Below, one piece after another: positions 53,701-62,027 of a stretch of 64,000 bases of DNA; position 1 is the stretch's first letter; each line of letters starts with the position of its first letter. The stretch is from Crocinitomicaceae bacterium. Lineage in GTDB: Bacteria; Bacteroidota; Bacteroidia; Flavobacteriales_D; Crocinitomicaceae. The position numbers were made by a program, and so were the translations under genes. The stretch spans positions 1 through 64,000 of the forward strand of contig JAOASF010000104.1 in the NCBI GenBank assembly GCA_025210175.1, given 5' to 3'. The notes beneath the pieces were generated by a model. The model ran no database searches. It saw only the letters and a list, made by a program, of their open reading frames with translations, and was not told the origin of the DNA.

Positions 53701-55409
53701 ATTCAGCCTTTGTATTGGAAGCAAAAGTTTTGAATGTGGATAGTAAGAACCAAATCAGTTTAAAAGTGAACGGATTGGAAGTTGCTTCAAATAGTTACAA
53801 CTTCGACTTGAATGCCAAGGTTCTCACGTATGCCATGACTTTAATTGAAGGGAGCAACGTTTTTCATATTCAGGCAAGTAATGAAGGAGGAACAATAGAC
53901 AATACAACGAATATTCTCTACAAAAAGCCACAAGAGCCATGTGAAGGTCCGAAGTTTAGCTTTGTAACTCCGAGTGCAAGTGGACAAAAGACGACGGCAG
54001 GCACTTATACCTTGAAGTTTACCTCTTTGAGTAAAACAAAGCTGACCAACTTGACCGTGAAATTGAATGGTTCTCCGATTGGAGTTCAATCATCGGGATC
54101 TACTTACACGGCTAATTTGAACCTGATTAAGGGGAACAACATAGTGGAGGTTTTTGGAAAGAACAGTTGCGACCAAACGATAGTAAACACAACCATTGTT
54201 TACGAACCAAACGATGTGCCTTGTAGTATGCCAGGCTTGACGGTTGTTTCTCCAAGACAAAGGGATTTTGCCACCTACGAGGATCAAGTTACCTTGGAAA
54301 TGGGAGCATCCAACGTTTCATCTACTGAAATAAGTTTGACCTTGAATGGAAATCCAATCGCGTTCAATTTCGATAATGTTTCGCATGTAGTAAAGGTACA
54401 GGCTAACTTGTCGCTTGGAAGAAATGTCTTTTTGTTGAAGGCCAAAAACAGTTGCGGTGAAAAACAATTGGAGAGAACAATTACAAAGGAGGTGTGTAAA
54501 GAGCCCACTTTGAACTTGGCAGCAACCAACGCACCTAACAATACACAAACGACTAACCGTTCATTTGAATTGGACGTGAAAGCCAATGAAATAACCCTAA
54601 AAAGTCAAATTGAGGTTACCTTAAATAACAAGCCAGTGGCCTTTACCTATTCTGAATCTACAGGAATTATCTCCATCAGACAGATCTTAAATATGGGTGT
54701 GGCCAAGTTCAAGATTTCGGGTCAGAACAATTGTGGAACTGCTATTTACAATCATACCGTAACGGTGGTAAAATCAACTGACAAACCGCCTACAGTAAGT
54801 TTTGTGAATCCAGCTTCAACGTCACAGACAGTATCGAATGCGGGATATTTAGCAAAAATGAAAACCGCCAATGTAATGCTTGCGGAAAAAATAATTTTCA
54901 AGTTGAATGGAGTTAGTCTTCCAGTACAATTTGATTTCAACCAGCAAGAAGCTACGGTTCAGTTAAACTTGAATCCTGGCAATAATCAGTTGGAAGTTAC
55001 AGTGGTCAATGATGCCGGAAGTGCCAGTGCAAGCTGTGAGATTAACTACGTGCTCAGCGTACAATTAAGAAAGCCTGTGATTCGCATGGATGGAACCTAT
55101 GGTCCAACCAATAAAGTTGCACCAGGTAACATTCGAATACACGGAGTTGCGCAAAATATTACGGACATAAAGAATGTTACGATCATAGTGAACAACAAGG
55201 AGTATACGAGAGTATCGAAGAAAATTGCTCGCGGTGGAGTTGATTTCGACTTTAGAGTCAACATGGAAGCCGGAAAAACGTATCGCGTTATTATTAAAGG
55301 CGAGCAAAATGGCCAAAAGGTAACTGAGACCTTGCAATTTGAAGTCAATGCGACCTCAACGCCAACGCCACGTCCTACACCAAACAGACCTGCAGGAGGA
55401 AGAAGATAA
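50799..55409 (+). CDS. N-terminal barrel protein with 13 Ig-like repeats
   Basis: 1536 residues. Signal peptide MKNRYLILLFSFLLVQAKAQ. The next 250 or so residues look like an outer-membrane beta-barrel of about eight strands (WSLELALHFNRL, NVMPSLGFGIGYQLGKGTTIGFEHK, LYIQFRLGKD). From about 277 come 13 repeats of about 90 residues with the pattern PPVVxFxNPS, xVNG, FxFxxxTG, LxxGxNxFxxxGTNxxGTDSxxTxxxY. The C-terminus is proline/threonine-rich and ends GGRR. No T9SS sorting domain. Repeats 9-11 each carry two cysteines. Whether the chain faces the periplasm or the outside is undecided. No known family recognised for the whole. It is convergent with a type B T9SS cargo gene. Confidence 0.8.
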   Translation: MKNRYLILLFSFLLVQAKAQVATNYSAKWFIGFNTGATWNTADVKTQVNSGWGLYLGRSFNYNYGRIASFDLRTRFLKGWWYGQDITATDSTFANSVLGSDPTNYYDSLGFAVNNFQTETYRWSLELALHFNRLRENSRIDPYIFGGIGLTWHQTYGDLLYTDTISGGQNLYQYDANDLSKSTVKKLRDGVYETALVGSDQEKFNLNVMPSLGFGIGYQLGKGTTIGFEHKTTFTGIDTYDGVVKDGKYAQDIYHYSNLYIQFRLGKDKYKEEPQSLYPPEVDFTKPAADRTEVTDSIYQLEAIVKHVEDKEGLTFLANGRNNTAYYFSGNNDRFTAQVRLQEGVNTFILVGVNNFGQDADTVILTYKKKIVNDVVRQLPVVDYINPGTDPLTVHNPNYTVIAKVYHVDNRADITVRFRNNIVTNFSFNAQNKEVKFPVSLQFGANEIEITGVNKDGSDVERTTIVYERTQTVNPPSVRFTNPSASGRSVNSPNYQVVGQLSHVNAKDRVRFKQNGNDQANFQYNAATGVFSADVYLIPGNNVFELYGTNESGTASDQTVIIYQRSSPKPPVVTIQNPSQNNATTSNQTFNFVGRVLNVTNVNQVQLTWNGNTISNFSFDPNTGDVRYTVQLISGNNSFELRGTNSDGTDSKDANVLYRPSSSLQPPVVNFVNPSINPENVSSSGYTVKATVTNVSSNSGLLVRVNGQVVTNYTFSGQNLTLPLTLVRGANVIFVQGTNAAGTDSKETAIYYQKVPTENPPLVTYLNPSVNPTTVSTAGFLLKARVDEISTASQIEVRYNGTVTSSFAFSSSSHELMMNVNLVEGSNVFEIKATNSAGSDMKSTVVIYRPIEKNPPVVDITEPQQNPYSVQVSSFVLKANVENVQNKNQIVFKVNGSPTSGFTFDASTGQIQSNVYLQEGNNTVQILATNEDGTDSDETTLIYRKPAVVNPPSIVYTNPNQPNTEVNNSAFVLEAKVLNVDSKNQISLKVNGLEVASNSYNFDLNAKVLTYAMTLIEGSNVFHIQASNEGGTIDNTTNILYKKPQEPCEGPKFSFVTPSASGQKTTAGTYTLKFTSLSKTKLTNLTVKLNGSPIGVQSSGSTYTANLNLIKGNNIVEVFGKNSCDQTIVNTTIVYEPNDVPCSMPGLTVVSPRQRDFATYEDQVTLEMGASNVSSTEISLTLNGNPIAFNFDNVSHVVKVQANLSLGRNVFLLKAKNSCGEKQLERTITKEVCKEPTLNLAATNAPNNTQTTNRSFELDVKANEITLKSQIEVTLNNKPVAFTYSESTGIISIRQILNMGVAKFKISGQNNCGTAIYNHTVTVVKSTDKPPTVSFVNPASTSQTVSNAGYLAKMKTANVMLAEKIIFKLNGVSLPVQFDFNQQEATVQLNLNPGNNQLEVTVVNDAGSASASCEINYVLSVQLRKPVIRMDGTYGPTNKVAPGNIRIHGVAQNITDIKNVTIIVNNKEYTRVSKKIARGGVDFDFRVNMEAGKTYRVIIKGEQNGQKVTETLQFEVNATSTPTPRPTPNRPAGGRR
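51627..55340 (+). repeat. 13 diverged coding repeats of about 280 bp
   Basis: The repeat part of the barrel/Ig gene. Units 4-8 are most alike (PPVV or PPLV start, GTN or ATN near the end); units 9-12 are more diverged and carry cysteines. DNA identity between units is low, so the array is old or under diversifying change. Confidence 0.75.
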
Positions 55410-55411
55410 TC

Positions 55412-57232
55412 CTACCTGCGCAAATGTAAAAAGCCTGAGCCCGAGAGAATTTCTCCGTTCAGGCTTTTTGCTGTGTAGGTGTAAAAATAGACACCTTCCG
55501 TGCATTCCTTTCCGGTAGGATCTTTACCGTCCCATTCAAAGTCTGGTTGACCGACTACTTCAAATACCGGCTCTCCCCATCTATTGGAAATGAGAATGTC
55601 AATGGATTGAATTCCATTCATGATGAAAGTGTAAACATCATTGGATTGATCGCCGTTGGGGGAGAAAACATTGGTTGGCTCCAAATAAAATGGAGGAAGT
55701 TCCGGTTCAATTATCACTTCTGGCTCGGTTACAATTACTTGGAGATAAACAGTATCCGAACAGCTTCCATTTTGGCTAACAAGCATGACCGTGTATACGC
55801 CTACTGTATCATAAATTTGGTTCTGTCCAATGGTCGAGTTTTCGTTTTGCGTATGACCATTTCCAAAATCCCAAAAGAAGGTATTTCCACCCGTTGAGTT
55901 ATTGATAAAGTCCACGGTCAAGGGAGCCGGCCCGGTAATGGGATTGGCTGATAGGTCAGATATTGGAGGGTTACTCACCGTCAATTCAACTGAGTCGTAA
56001 CGGTAGCATCCATTGTTTTGTACTGTGAGATAATACCAACCCGGTCCTAAGTTTGACCATACAGAGGCTGATATGCTATTTGGGCTGTTTGGGCCTGGGC
56101 CAGACCACTCGTAAAAAACGGTTCCAGTGGTAGTTCCTCCCGTAAGGGCAGAAACATATCCATCATTGGCACCACAGCTTGTGGGTTGCACGAGAATGGT
56201 ATCAATGAACCAATCCATTGCTTTGATTGTAACCAAGGCAGAATCTTGAGCTACACAGCCATTTTGAGAGGTGGCAGTAATCGTGTACATACCAGAACTT
56301 GGTGGCACTTGTGACGAGTCTTGTACACCGTTCTGCCAAACATAACTTGCTCCAGGAATATTGGCTGAAGCAACCAAGGTATCGGTTTCATTGGCACAAA
56401 AGGTAAGGTCCGGTCCTGCATTCACCGTAAAGTTCTCGTAGGTTACTTGAATGCTATCTTCTTTGATACAGACAGGCGCAAAATAAATATCGTCAATGGC
56501 AAAGTCGTTTCCACCTCCTACGGTACTTTGGTTGATAATTTTTAACACAGCCTGAGTGGCACTCCCACTGTTCCAAAATCCAGCAATTTGACTCCAGCTA
56601 CAAGCCGCCACATTTGTGGGAGTTATGGGAGTTACTGCGGTATTGTTGATGAACAATTGCAATTGCGCAACGTTCGGATCATTCACCACATTGATGTTCC
56701 AAAACTTGAAGATGAAATCTTGGTTTGGTGTGACGTTTACCGTTTGACTCCAAACAATTGTATTCGCCGTTGAAGCCCCATTCGCCCCCATCATATTTCC
56801 CGTTCCAGATGTATGGTCAGAACATGATACAAAGTTATTGTGGGTATTTGAAGGAGAAGTTGAAATAGCGTACTGACCCGGGTTGGACAATAATCCCCAA
56901 GAACCACCTGAGCCAGGTGCATAATCCGTTGTGAAATTGTTAGCTGTATTGGTAGTCCCTGCTTCGAAATCACCGTGCTGAATGAGGTTTGCTCCTATCA
57001 AACCTGCTACTACAGAATAAGTTCCTGCTTGGGTTACATTGATGGTAGAAACTTGTTGCCCAGTGGACCATTCGTAATAATCGTAGCCGGCAGGAACGGA
57101 TAAAATCAGGTTTTGACCTTGACACAAAACGGTGTCGTTTGCAAAATTAAATGGAGGCTCGCTACCATCACACTGTCCATAAGCCGATATCGATACAATT
57201 GCGGCCAACATTCCAACCAAAAGATTTTTCAT
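55412..57232 (-). CDS. PKD-domain protein with type B T9SS sorting domain
   Basis: 606 residues. Signal peptide MKNLLVGMLAAIVSISAYGQ. An Ig-like segment (VLCQGQNLILSVPAGYDYYEWSTGQ) precedes a jelly-roll-like region (about 80-250, HGDFEAG and DFAIDDIYF). Further Ig-like units, a PKD domain (about 430-500, FINNSTGGNTFFWDFGNGHTQ) and the gliding-motility-associated C-terminal domain (EPTNVFSPNGDQSND to FLHLRR) follow. The PKD fold and sorting domain fit a cell-surface binding protein. No sprF-like gene is next to it. Downstream it converges on the barrel/Ig gene, whose terminator lies in its last 60 bases. Confidence 0.9.
   Translation of the reverse strand: MKNLLVGMLAAIVSISAYGQCDGSEPPFNFANDTVLCQGQNLILSVPAGYDYYEWSTGQQVSTINVTQAGTYSVVAGLIGANLIQHGDFEAGTTNTANNFTTDYAPGSGGSWGLLSNPGQYAISTSPSNTHNNFVSCSDHTSGTGNMMGANGASTANTIVWSQTVNVTPNQDFIFKFWNINVVNDPNVAQLQLFINNTAVTPITPTNVAACSWSQIAGFWNSGSATQAVLKIINQSTVGGGNDFAIDDIYFAPVCIKEDSIQVTYENFTVNAGPDLTFCANETDTLVASANIPGASYVWQNGVQDSSQVPPSSGMYTITATSQNGCVAQDSALVTIKAMDWFIDTILVQPTSCGANDGYVSALTGGTTTGTVFYEWSGPGPNSPNSISASVWSNLGPGWYYLTVQNNGCYRYDSVELTVSNPPISDLSANPITGPAPLTVDFINNSTGGNTFFWDFGNGHTQNENSTIGQNQIYDTVGVYTVMLVSQNGSCSDTVYLQVIVTEPEVIIEPELPPFYLEPTNVFSPNGDQSNDVYTFIMNGIQSIDILISNRWGEPVFEVVGQPDFEWDGKDPTGKECTEGVYFYTYTAKSLNGEILSGSGFLHLRR
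55428..55469 (+). terminator. Terminator embedded in the convergent gene
   Basis: aaaaagcctga (55428-55438) pairs exactly with tcaggcttttt (55459-55469), with an inner gaga/tctc stem. It lies 18 bases after the barrel/Ig stop but inside the 3' coding end of the minus-strand gene 55412-57232. Confidence 0.8.
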
Positions 57233-57364
57233 AACATCACAAATACGCTATTCTATATGACTATGGAAATAGAATCGCGGTTGCACTAAAGTAGATAATT
57301 GGACAGCAAAAATGTGTGGGTAAACTAGGCTTTCACAACCTTTTGTTATTGTGTGAATAACAAT

Positions 57365-58057
57365 TTAGTCCTGCATCAAGTTTTCAATCCAAGGTTCAAC
57401 TTGGTGAGCTCCTTCGATGGAAAAATCTCCTGACTGAGTTCTTCGTAGTGAAGTAAGCGTGGCGCCGCTGTTTAGTTTTTTACCAAAATCACTTGCAATG
57501 GATCGAATGTAAGTCCCTTTTGTCACCTCTACCTCAAAGCTAATTTCCGGGAAGTTTGTAGCGTCTGTTGTAAAGGAGAATATTTCGATTTGATTGGCCT
57601 TTAGTTCTACTTCCTTACCATCTCTCGCTAGGTCATAGGCTCTTTTTCCATCTACCTGTTTGGCTGAAAAAATGGGAGGGTATTGTTCTTGTTGGCCAAT
57701 AAATGATGCCGTCACTTTAGCTATTTCTTCCGGAGTTATGTGATCCGTTGGGAATTCTTTATCGAAATCCATTTCCAAATCGAAGCAAGGAGTCGTTTTA
57801 CCTAGTAGGAAAGTACCTGTGTAGGTTTTTCTTCCCTTCATGATTTCATCAATCTTTTTGGTGTTTTTTCCGATGCAGACAATCAACACTCCCGTTGCCA
57901 ACGGGTCTAAAGTTCCAGCATGTCCTACCTTGATTTTTTTAACACCGAATTTGCGTTTCAAATGCCAGCGAACTTTGTTCACCAAATCAAAAGATGTCCA
58001 CTTATAAGGTTTGTCAAAAACGAGGGTAATTCCAGCTTGCGCTTCTTCTAATGTCAT
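57365..58057 (-). CDS. truB: tRNA pseudouridine(55) synthase TruB
   Basis: 230 residues. The catalytic motif is GHAGTLDPLATGVLIVCIGKNTKKI, with D51 as nucleophile; GRKTYTGTFLLGKTT and the RSIASDFGKKL region are also present. TruB makes pseudouridine 55 in the T loop of tRNAs. In the local tRNA-Arg that position is kept (T54-T55), although C56 is changed. Last gene of the ftsX-DUF3098-uppP-truB operon, one base after uppP. Confidence 0.96.
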   Translation of the reverse strand: MTLEEAQAGITLVFDKPYKWTSFDLVNKVRWHLKRKFGVKKIKVGHAGTLDPLATGVLIVCIGKNTKKIDEIMKGRKTYTGTFLLGKTTPCFDLEMDFDKEFPTDHITPEEIAKVTASFIGQQEQYPPIFSAKQVDGKRAYDLARDGKEVELKANQIEIFSFTTDATNFPEISFEVEVTKGTYIRSIASDFGKKLNSGATLTSLRRTQSGDFSIEGAHQVEPWIENLMQD

Positions 58058-58058
58058 C

Positions 58059-58850
58059 TTATAATAGGGTCCAAATCATGGTTGCTACACCGGCCAAGGC
58101 ACAGTAAAATGCAAAATAACTTAGCTTGCTTTTCTTCACCAACTGGATCATCCATGTACATGCTGCAAAACCAGTAACGAAGGCAAAAACAAATCCTCCA
58201 ACCATGGCACCAGTAGAAATTCCATCCGCAGTAAATCCATCAGACAACATGTCTTTGGCTACTTTTCCGAATATCAATGGAACGACCATTAAGAAAGAGA
58301 AACGAGCTGATTTTTCGCGATCAATACCCAACAAAACGGACGTTGCAATGGTGGAACCGGATCGAGAAATTCCAGGTAAAATGGCAATCGCCTGAGAAAT
58401 ACCGATGATAATCGCATTTCCGATGCTCACATCCTTATTGGTCGTTTTTGCTTTATTTGCGAAATGCAATAAAACAGCCGTTACCACCAACATAGCTCCT
58501 ACAAAGAACAAGTTACCGTCGAAGAAAGATTCGATGAAATCATCCAAGAAAACTCCCACAACTGCAGCAGGAATCATGGACAAGACAATCTTTAAAGAGA
58601 ATTGAAAAGCTTCGTTGTTTTTAAACTGGAATAACCCCTTGAAGAGTTCAGCCAAATCCTTTCGGAAAACGACAACCGTACTCAAAGCCGTAGCAAAGTG
58701 CAACAAGACCGTCATGAAAAGAGAACTTTCACCGCTCAATTCTTGACCTAAAATAACTTTCATGATTTCGAGATGTCCACTCGAAGAAACGGGCAAAAAC
58801 TCCGTCAATCCCTGAATGATTCCAAGGATAATTGCATCAATAATGCTCAT
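58059..58850 (-). CDS. uppP: Undecaprenyl-diphosphatase UppP
   Basis: 263 residues with about seven helices. The catalytic motifs are LTEFLPVSSSGHLEI (about 16-28) and PGISRSGSTI (about 160). It dephosphorylates undecaprenyl diphosphate to recycle the lipid carrier for peptidoglycan and O-antigen. Adjacent to truB and DUF3098 with gaps of one and three bases, so co-transcribed. Confidence 0.96.
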   Translation of the reverse strand: MSIIDAIILGIIQGLTEFLPVSSSGHLEIMKVILGQELSGESSLFMTVLLHFATALSTVVVFRKDLAELFKGLFQFKNNEAFQFSLKIVLSMIPAAVVGVFLDDFIESFFDGNLFFVGAMLVVTAVLLHFANKAKTTNKDVSIGNAIIIGISQAIAILPGISRSGSTIATSVLLGIDREKSARFSFLMVVPLIFGKVAKDMLSDGFTADGISTGAMVGGFVFAFVTGFAACTWMIQLVKKSKLSYFAFYCALAGVATMIWTLL

Positions 58851-58853
58851 CGT

Positions 58854-59099
58854 CTATTTTTCGGAAGATTTTGGTTTGCGCATAATCGCGTACATGATTA
58901 CAACGTAACCAGCAACGATTAAGAATGGTGCAACAGTAATACGCATATCACTGAACAACTCGTCTGCATTAAACTTGTTTGGATCGTCGGTTCCACCTCC
59001 AATCATCAACAAGAAACCAAGGATATTAACGGCCAAACCAATCAAAAGTAATTTGTAATTATCCGGGTGGAAGGCCAATTGTTTTTTCTCTTTATCCAT
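58854..59099 (-). CDS. DUF3098 membrane protein
   Basis: 81 residues with two transmembrane helices (about 15-35 and 53-72) joined by a GGTDDPNKFNADELFSDMRIT loop, typical of DUF3098. A Bacteroidota-specific family almost always found between ftsX and uppP. Role unknown; its constant position suggests envelope function. Confidence 0.92.
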   Translation of the reverse strand: MDKEKKQLAFHPDNYKLLLIGLAVNILGFLLMIGGGTDDPNKFNADELFSDMRITVAPFLIVAGYVVIMYAIMRKPKSSEK

Positions 59100-59110
59100 G
59101 TAAAATTCGT

Positions 59111-60001
59111 TTAGTACAAGTCGTCTAGTTTCATTCGCAAGAACTTATTCAGTGCGAAAAACGTGGAAACAAATGTAATGATTACACCCATTACCAACAA
59201 GCTACCAAAGAGGATCCCGAAGGTCTCAGGTCGGAAGCTTATTTCAAAATTGGTTAAGTAATTATTTAACGCATAAAAGAGAGCAACCAAAAGGGCCATT
59301 CCCAAAATTGCAGAGACCATTCCTTGAAAAATCGATCGAATCAAGAAAGGACGTCGAATGAATTTTGAGGTAGCACCCACCAATTGCATGGTTTTTATGG
59401 TAAAACGCTTACTGTAAAGAGCTAGACGAATGGTATTATTAATCATTGCAACTGCTACTACGATTAGCAGCAAGGCTACAACGAGAAACAAGAATACAAA
59501 TTGTTTAAAGCCTAAATTCACTGATTTTACCGCTTCTGGCTCAAAGCTTACTTCTTGCAATTCATCGGGAAAGGCTTGTTCCAGTTTCATGGCAAGCATG
59601 TTCATACCTTCAAGGGTAGCAAATTCTGCTTTGGGTTGAAAAGAGATGGTTGGAGGAAGTGGATTTTCTCCTTCGAAAATCGAAAGGATTTCTTCTGGGC
59701 TTTGGTCTGATCCACTAAATTCCTCGATAGCACGATCCGGCGAAACGAAAGTAACTTCCTTAAATTCTTTCCAAGTTTTGAGTTTTTGCTCAACTTGCTT
59801 TATGTCGGCTTCAGTATATTCTGGCTTGAAAAATAGGTCGCCTTGTAGTGTTTCTTTAGCCTGACGTTGCACATCATCCAAACCAACTACTCCTCCAATT
59901 ACGAGGCCTATCATAAACAAAACCAATGAGATACCGATTACGGTTGACACATAGCTACTGCGAACACCGCGTCTGTTGTATTTATCCAAGAGCTTACTCA
60001 T
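59111..60001 (-). CDS. ftsX: Cell division ABC permease FtsX
   Basis: 296 residues. A short cytoplasmic start (MSKLLDKYNRRGVRSSY), a first helix (about 20-42), a periplasmic domain (about 45-165) and three further helices near the C-terminus with MINNTIRLALYSKRFTIKTMQLVGAT. FtsX works with FtsE to activate peptidoglycan hydrolases at division. ftsE is not adjacent. I use the ATG at 60001; the upstream initiator is a TTG that lies in the promoter. Confidence 0.93.
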   Translation of the reverse strand: MSKLLDKYNRRGVRSSYVSTVIGISLVLFMIGLVIGGVVGLDDVQRQAKETLQGDLFFKPEYTEADIKQVEQKLKTWKEFKEVTFVSPDRAIEEFSGSDQSPEEILSIFEGENPLPPTISFQPKAEFATLEGMNMLAMKLEQAFPDELQEVSFEPEAVKSVNLGFKQFVFLFLVVALLLIVVAVAMINNTIRLALYSKRFTIKTMQLVGATSKFIRRPFLIRSIFQGMVSAILGMALLVALFYALNNYLTNFEISFRPETFGILFGSLLVMGVIITFVSTFFALNKFLRMKLDDLY

Positions 60002-60013
60002 ACGACGAATGTA

Positions 60014-60021
60014 CAAAGAGA
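60014..60021 (-). promoter_or_regulatory. -7-like element (TCTCTTTG) of the ftsX operon
   Basis: One mismatch to TAnnTTTG on the minus strand, 12 bases before the ftsX ATG at 60001. Confidence 0.4.
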
Positions 60022-60080
60022 ATGAAGACTAATTTGCTTTCGTGAAAGGAAGTATGCGCATTGCTTTGTGAATTACGCAA

Positions 60081-61991
60081 TTACTTTCTACGTTTCTCTT
60101 TTTTTCGTCGTTCGGCCAACCAGTTTGGAACTTCTTTTTGCGTCTTCGCATGAGGCTTGTCATCGTCCAATAACTTTTCAATCAAATCGGGACGTTTTGC
60201 CTTGTTTAACTCCTTTCGAATCCAATCACGGTTTTCTCTTTTGTACCAGAAAAAGAAACGATTTTGAGCCAATTTTTGCTCCTTGCTTTTTACCGTATTA
60301 ACTGGTTTCAACGTATAAGGGTGAACTCCCGAATAATAAATAACGGTTGCAACGGTCATCGGAGTTGGCGTGAAATCTTGTACTTGCTCCAACTGGAATC
60401 CCATGTCCTTGGTTTCGGCAGCCAGATTGGCCATGTCTTCCGATTCACAACCAGGGTGAGAAGAGATGAAATAAGGAATCAACTGTTGATTGATGCCATG
60501 TTTCTTCGATAACTTATCGTATTTCTCCTTGAATTTGTGGAAATATTTGAAAGACGGTTTACGCATGACGCGCAAGGTTGCATCGGATGTGTGTTCGGGC
60601 GCCACTTTTAATCGACCACTGACGTGACGAGTAATGACTTGCTCGATGTACTCATCGTGGTTTCCGTCCTCATTATTTTTGTTGAAATCATCCACCAACA
60701 AATCGTAGCGAATACCCGATCCCACAAAAGCCTTTTTAACTTTGGGGTGCGCATCTACTTTCCTATACAATTCCGTCAATGGTTTGTGGGACGTATCCAA
60801 GTTATTACAAATCACAGGGTGGATACAGCTCGGGCTAGAACAACGTGCACAAATGGCTTCGTCCTTCCCTTTCATGCGGTACATATTAGCCGAAGGTCCA
60901 CCCAAATCAGAAATATATCCCTTGAAAGTTGGGTCGTTTACAACCTGTTCAACCTCTGCTAGGATTGATTTTTCACTTCTGGAAGCAATAAACTTTCCTT
61001 GGTGAGCCGAAATTGTACAGAATGAACATCCTCCAAAACACCCACGGTGCATGTTGATTGAGAATTTGATCATCTCGAAAGCAGGAATGCTTCCTCTGTT
61101 TTTGTATTTCGGGTGCGGTTCGCGGGTGTAGGGTAAATCGAAACTTTGATCGATTTCTTTTTCCTCCATCGTCTTGTAAGGAGGATTGATCACCAATCTT
61201 TGATTTCCTACATTCTGAACGATGCGGTTCGCTTCCCATTTGTTCGACTCAACCTCAACGATTTTGAAGTTGGCGGCATATTTAATTTTGTCTTTCAAAC
61301 AGTCTTCATGTGAAGAAAGTTCGACCGTTTCCCATTGTTTGTTTTTTGGTAAGGCTTCGTCCGAATCCTGTAAAAAAGCAACATGCTTTAGCGTTCGAAG
61401 ATTGTCAAAAGGGACACCTTTTTTTAGCAATTTCAATACCTCACGTAAAGGTTGATCACCCATACCGTAAACCAATAAATCTGCCTTGGAATCCACCAAA
61501 ATACTCGGCATCAATTGATCTTTCCAATAATCGTAATGCGTTACGCGGCGAAGTGAGGCTTCGATTCCTCCAATTAATACCGGAACATCAGGATACAAAT
61601 CCTTCAAGATGTTACTGTAAACAATGGTCGTGTAATCTGGACGAAATCCTGCTTGACCTCCAGGAGTGTATGCGTCTGTTGAGCGCAAACGTTTGTTGGC
61701 AGTGTAATGGTTCACCATAGAATCCATACAACCAGCTGTTACACCGAAGAAGTATTTCGGTTTTCCGAATTTTTTAAAATCACGTAAATCATCTTTCCAA
61801 TTGGGCTGGGCAACGATACCAATTTTGAAACCTTCGTCTTCGATAATTCGACCAACAACCGCTGTACCAAAGGCTGGGTGGTCTACATAGGCATCACCCG
61901 AAAATAGAATGACATCTAAATCCGACCAACCACTTTTTTCGGCTTCTTTCTTGGTAAGGGGTAACCAGTCCGTTATGGGGCGCTCTTGCAT
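60081..61991 (-). CDS. YgiQ-family radical SAM protein
   Basis: 636 residues. It opens PITDWLPLTKKEAEKSGWSDLDVILFSGDAYVDHPAFG, the conserved YgiQ start. The cluster-binding CFGGCSFCTISAHQG (CxxxCxxC) lies near 325, and a second cysteine set is in ARCSSPSCIHPVICNN. A Lys/Arg-rich C-terminus follows. The family's reaction is not established. It is transcribed toward the ftsX operon, with its own -7 element almost touching the start. Confidence 0.93.
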   Translation of the reverse strand: MQERPITDWLPLTKKEAEKSGWSDLDVILFSGDAYVDHPAFGTAVVGRIIEDEGFKIGIVAQPNWKDDLRDFKKFGKPKYFFGVTAGCMDSMVNHYTANKRLRSTDAYTPGGQAGFRPDYTTIVYSNILKDLYPDVPVLIGGIEASLRRVTHYDYWKDQLMPSILVDSKADLLVYGMGDQPLREVLKLLKKGVPFDNLRTLKHVAFLQDSDEALPKNKQWETVELSSHEDCLKDKIKYAANFKIVEVESNKWEANRIVQNVGNQRLVINPPYKTMEEKEIDQSFDLPYTREPHPKYKNRGSIPAFEMIKFSINMHRGCFGGCSFCTISAHQGKFIASRSEKSILAEVEQVVNDPTFKGYISDLGGPSANMYRMKGKDEAICARCSSPSCIHPVICNNLDTSHKPLTELYRKVDAHPKVKKAFVGSGIRYDLLVDDFNKNNEDGNHDEYIEQVITRHVSGRLKVAPEHTSDATLRVMRKPSFKYFHKFKEKYDKLSKKHGINQQLIPYFISSHPGCESEDMANLAAETKDMGFQLEQVQDFTPTPMTVATVIYYSGVHPYTLKPVNTVKSKEQKLAQNRFFFWYKRENRDWIRKELNKAKRPDLIEKLLDDDKPHAKTQKEVPNWLAERRKKEKRRK

Positions 61992-61995
61992 GGTG

Positions 61996-62003
61996 CAAAG
62001 TTA
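61996..62003 (-). promoter_or_regulatory. -7 promoter element (TAACTTTG) of ygiQ-like gene
   Basis: Exact TAnnTTTG on the minus strand, four bases before the ATG at 61991. TTG lies 21 bases upstream (62025-62027). This would give a leaderless message. Confidence 0.55.
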
Positions 62004-62027
62004 GGCAAAAGCAGATGGATTGTTCAA

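Noticed and set aside
60624-60962. 112-codon plus-strand frame opposite the ygiQ-like gene
   Set aside because: No start context, and it lies opposite conserved radical-SAM coding sequence.
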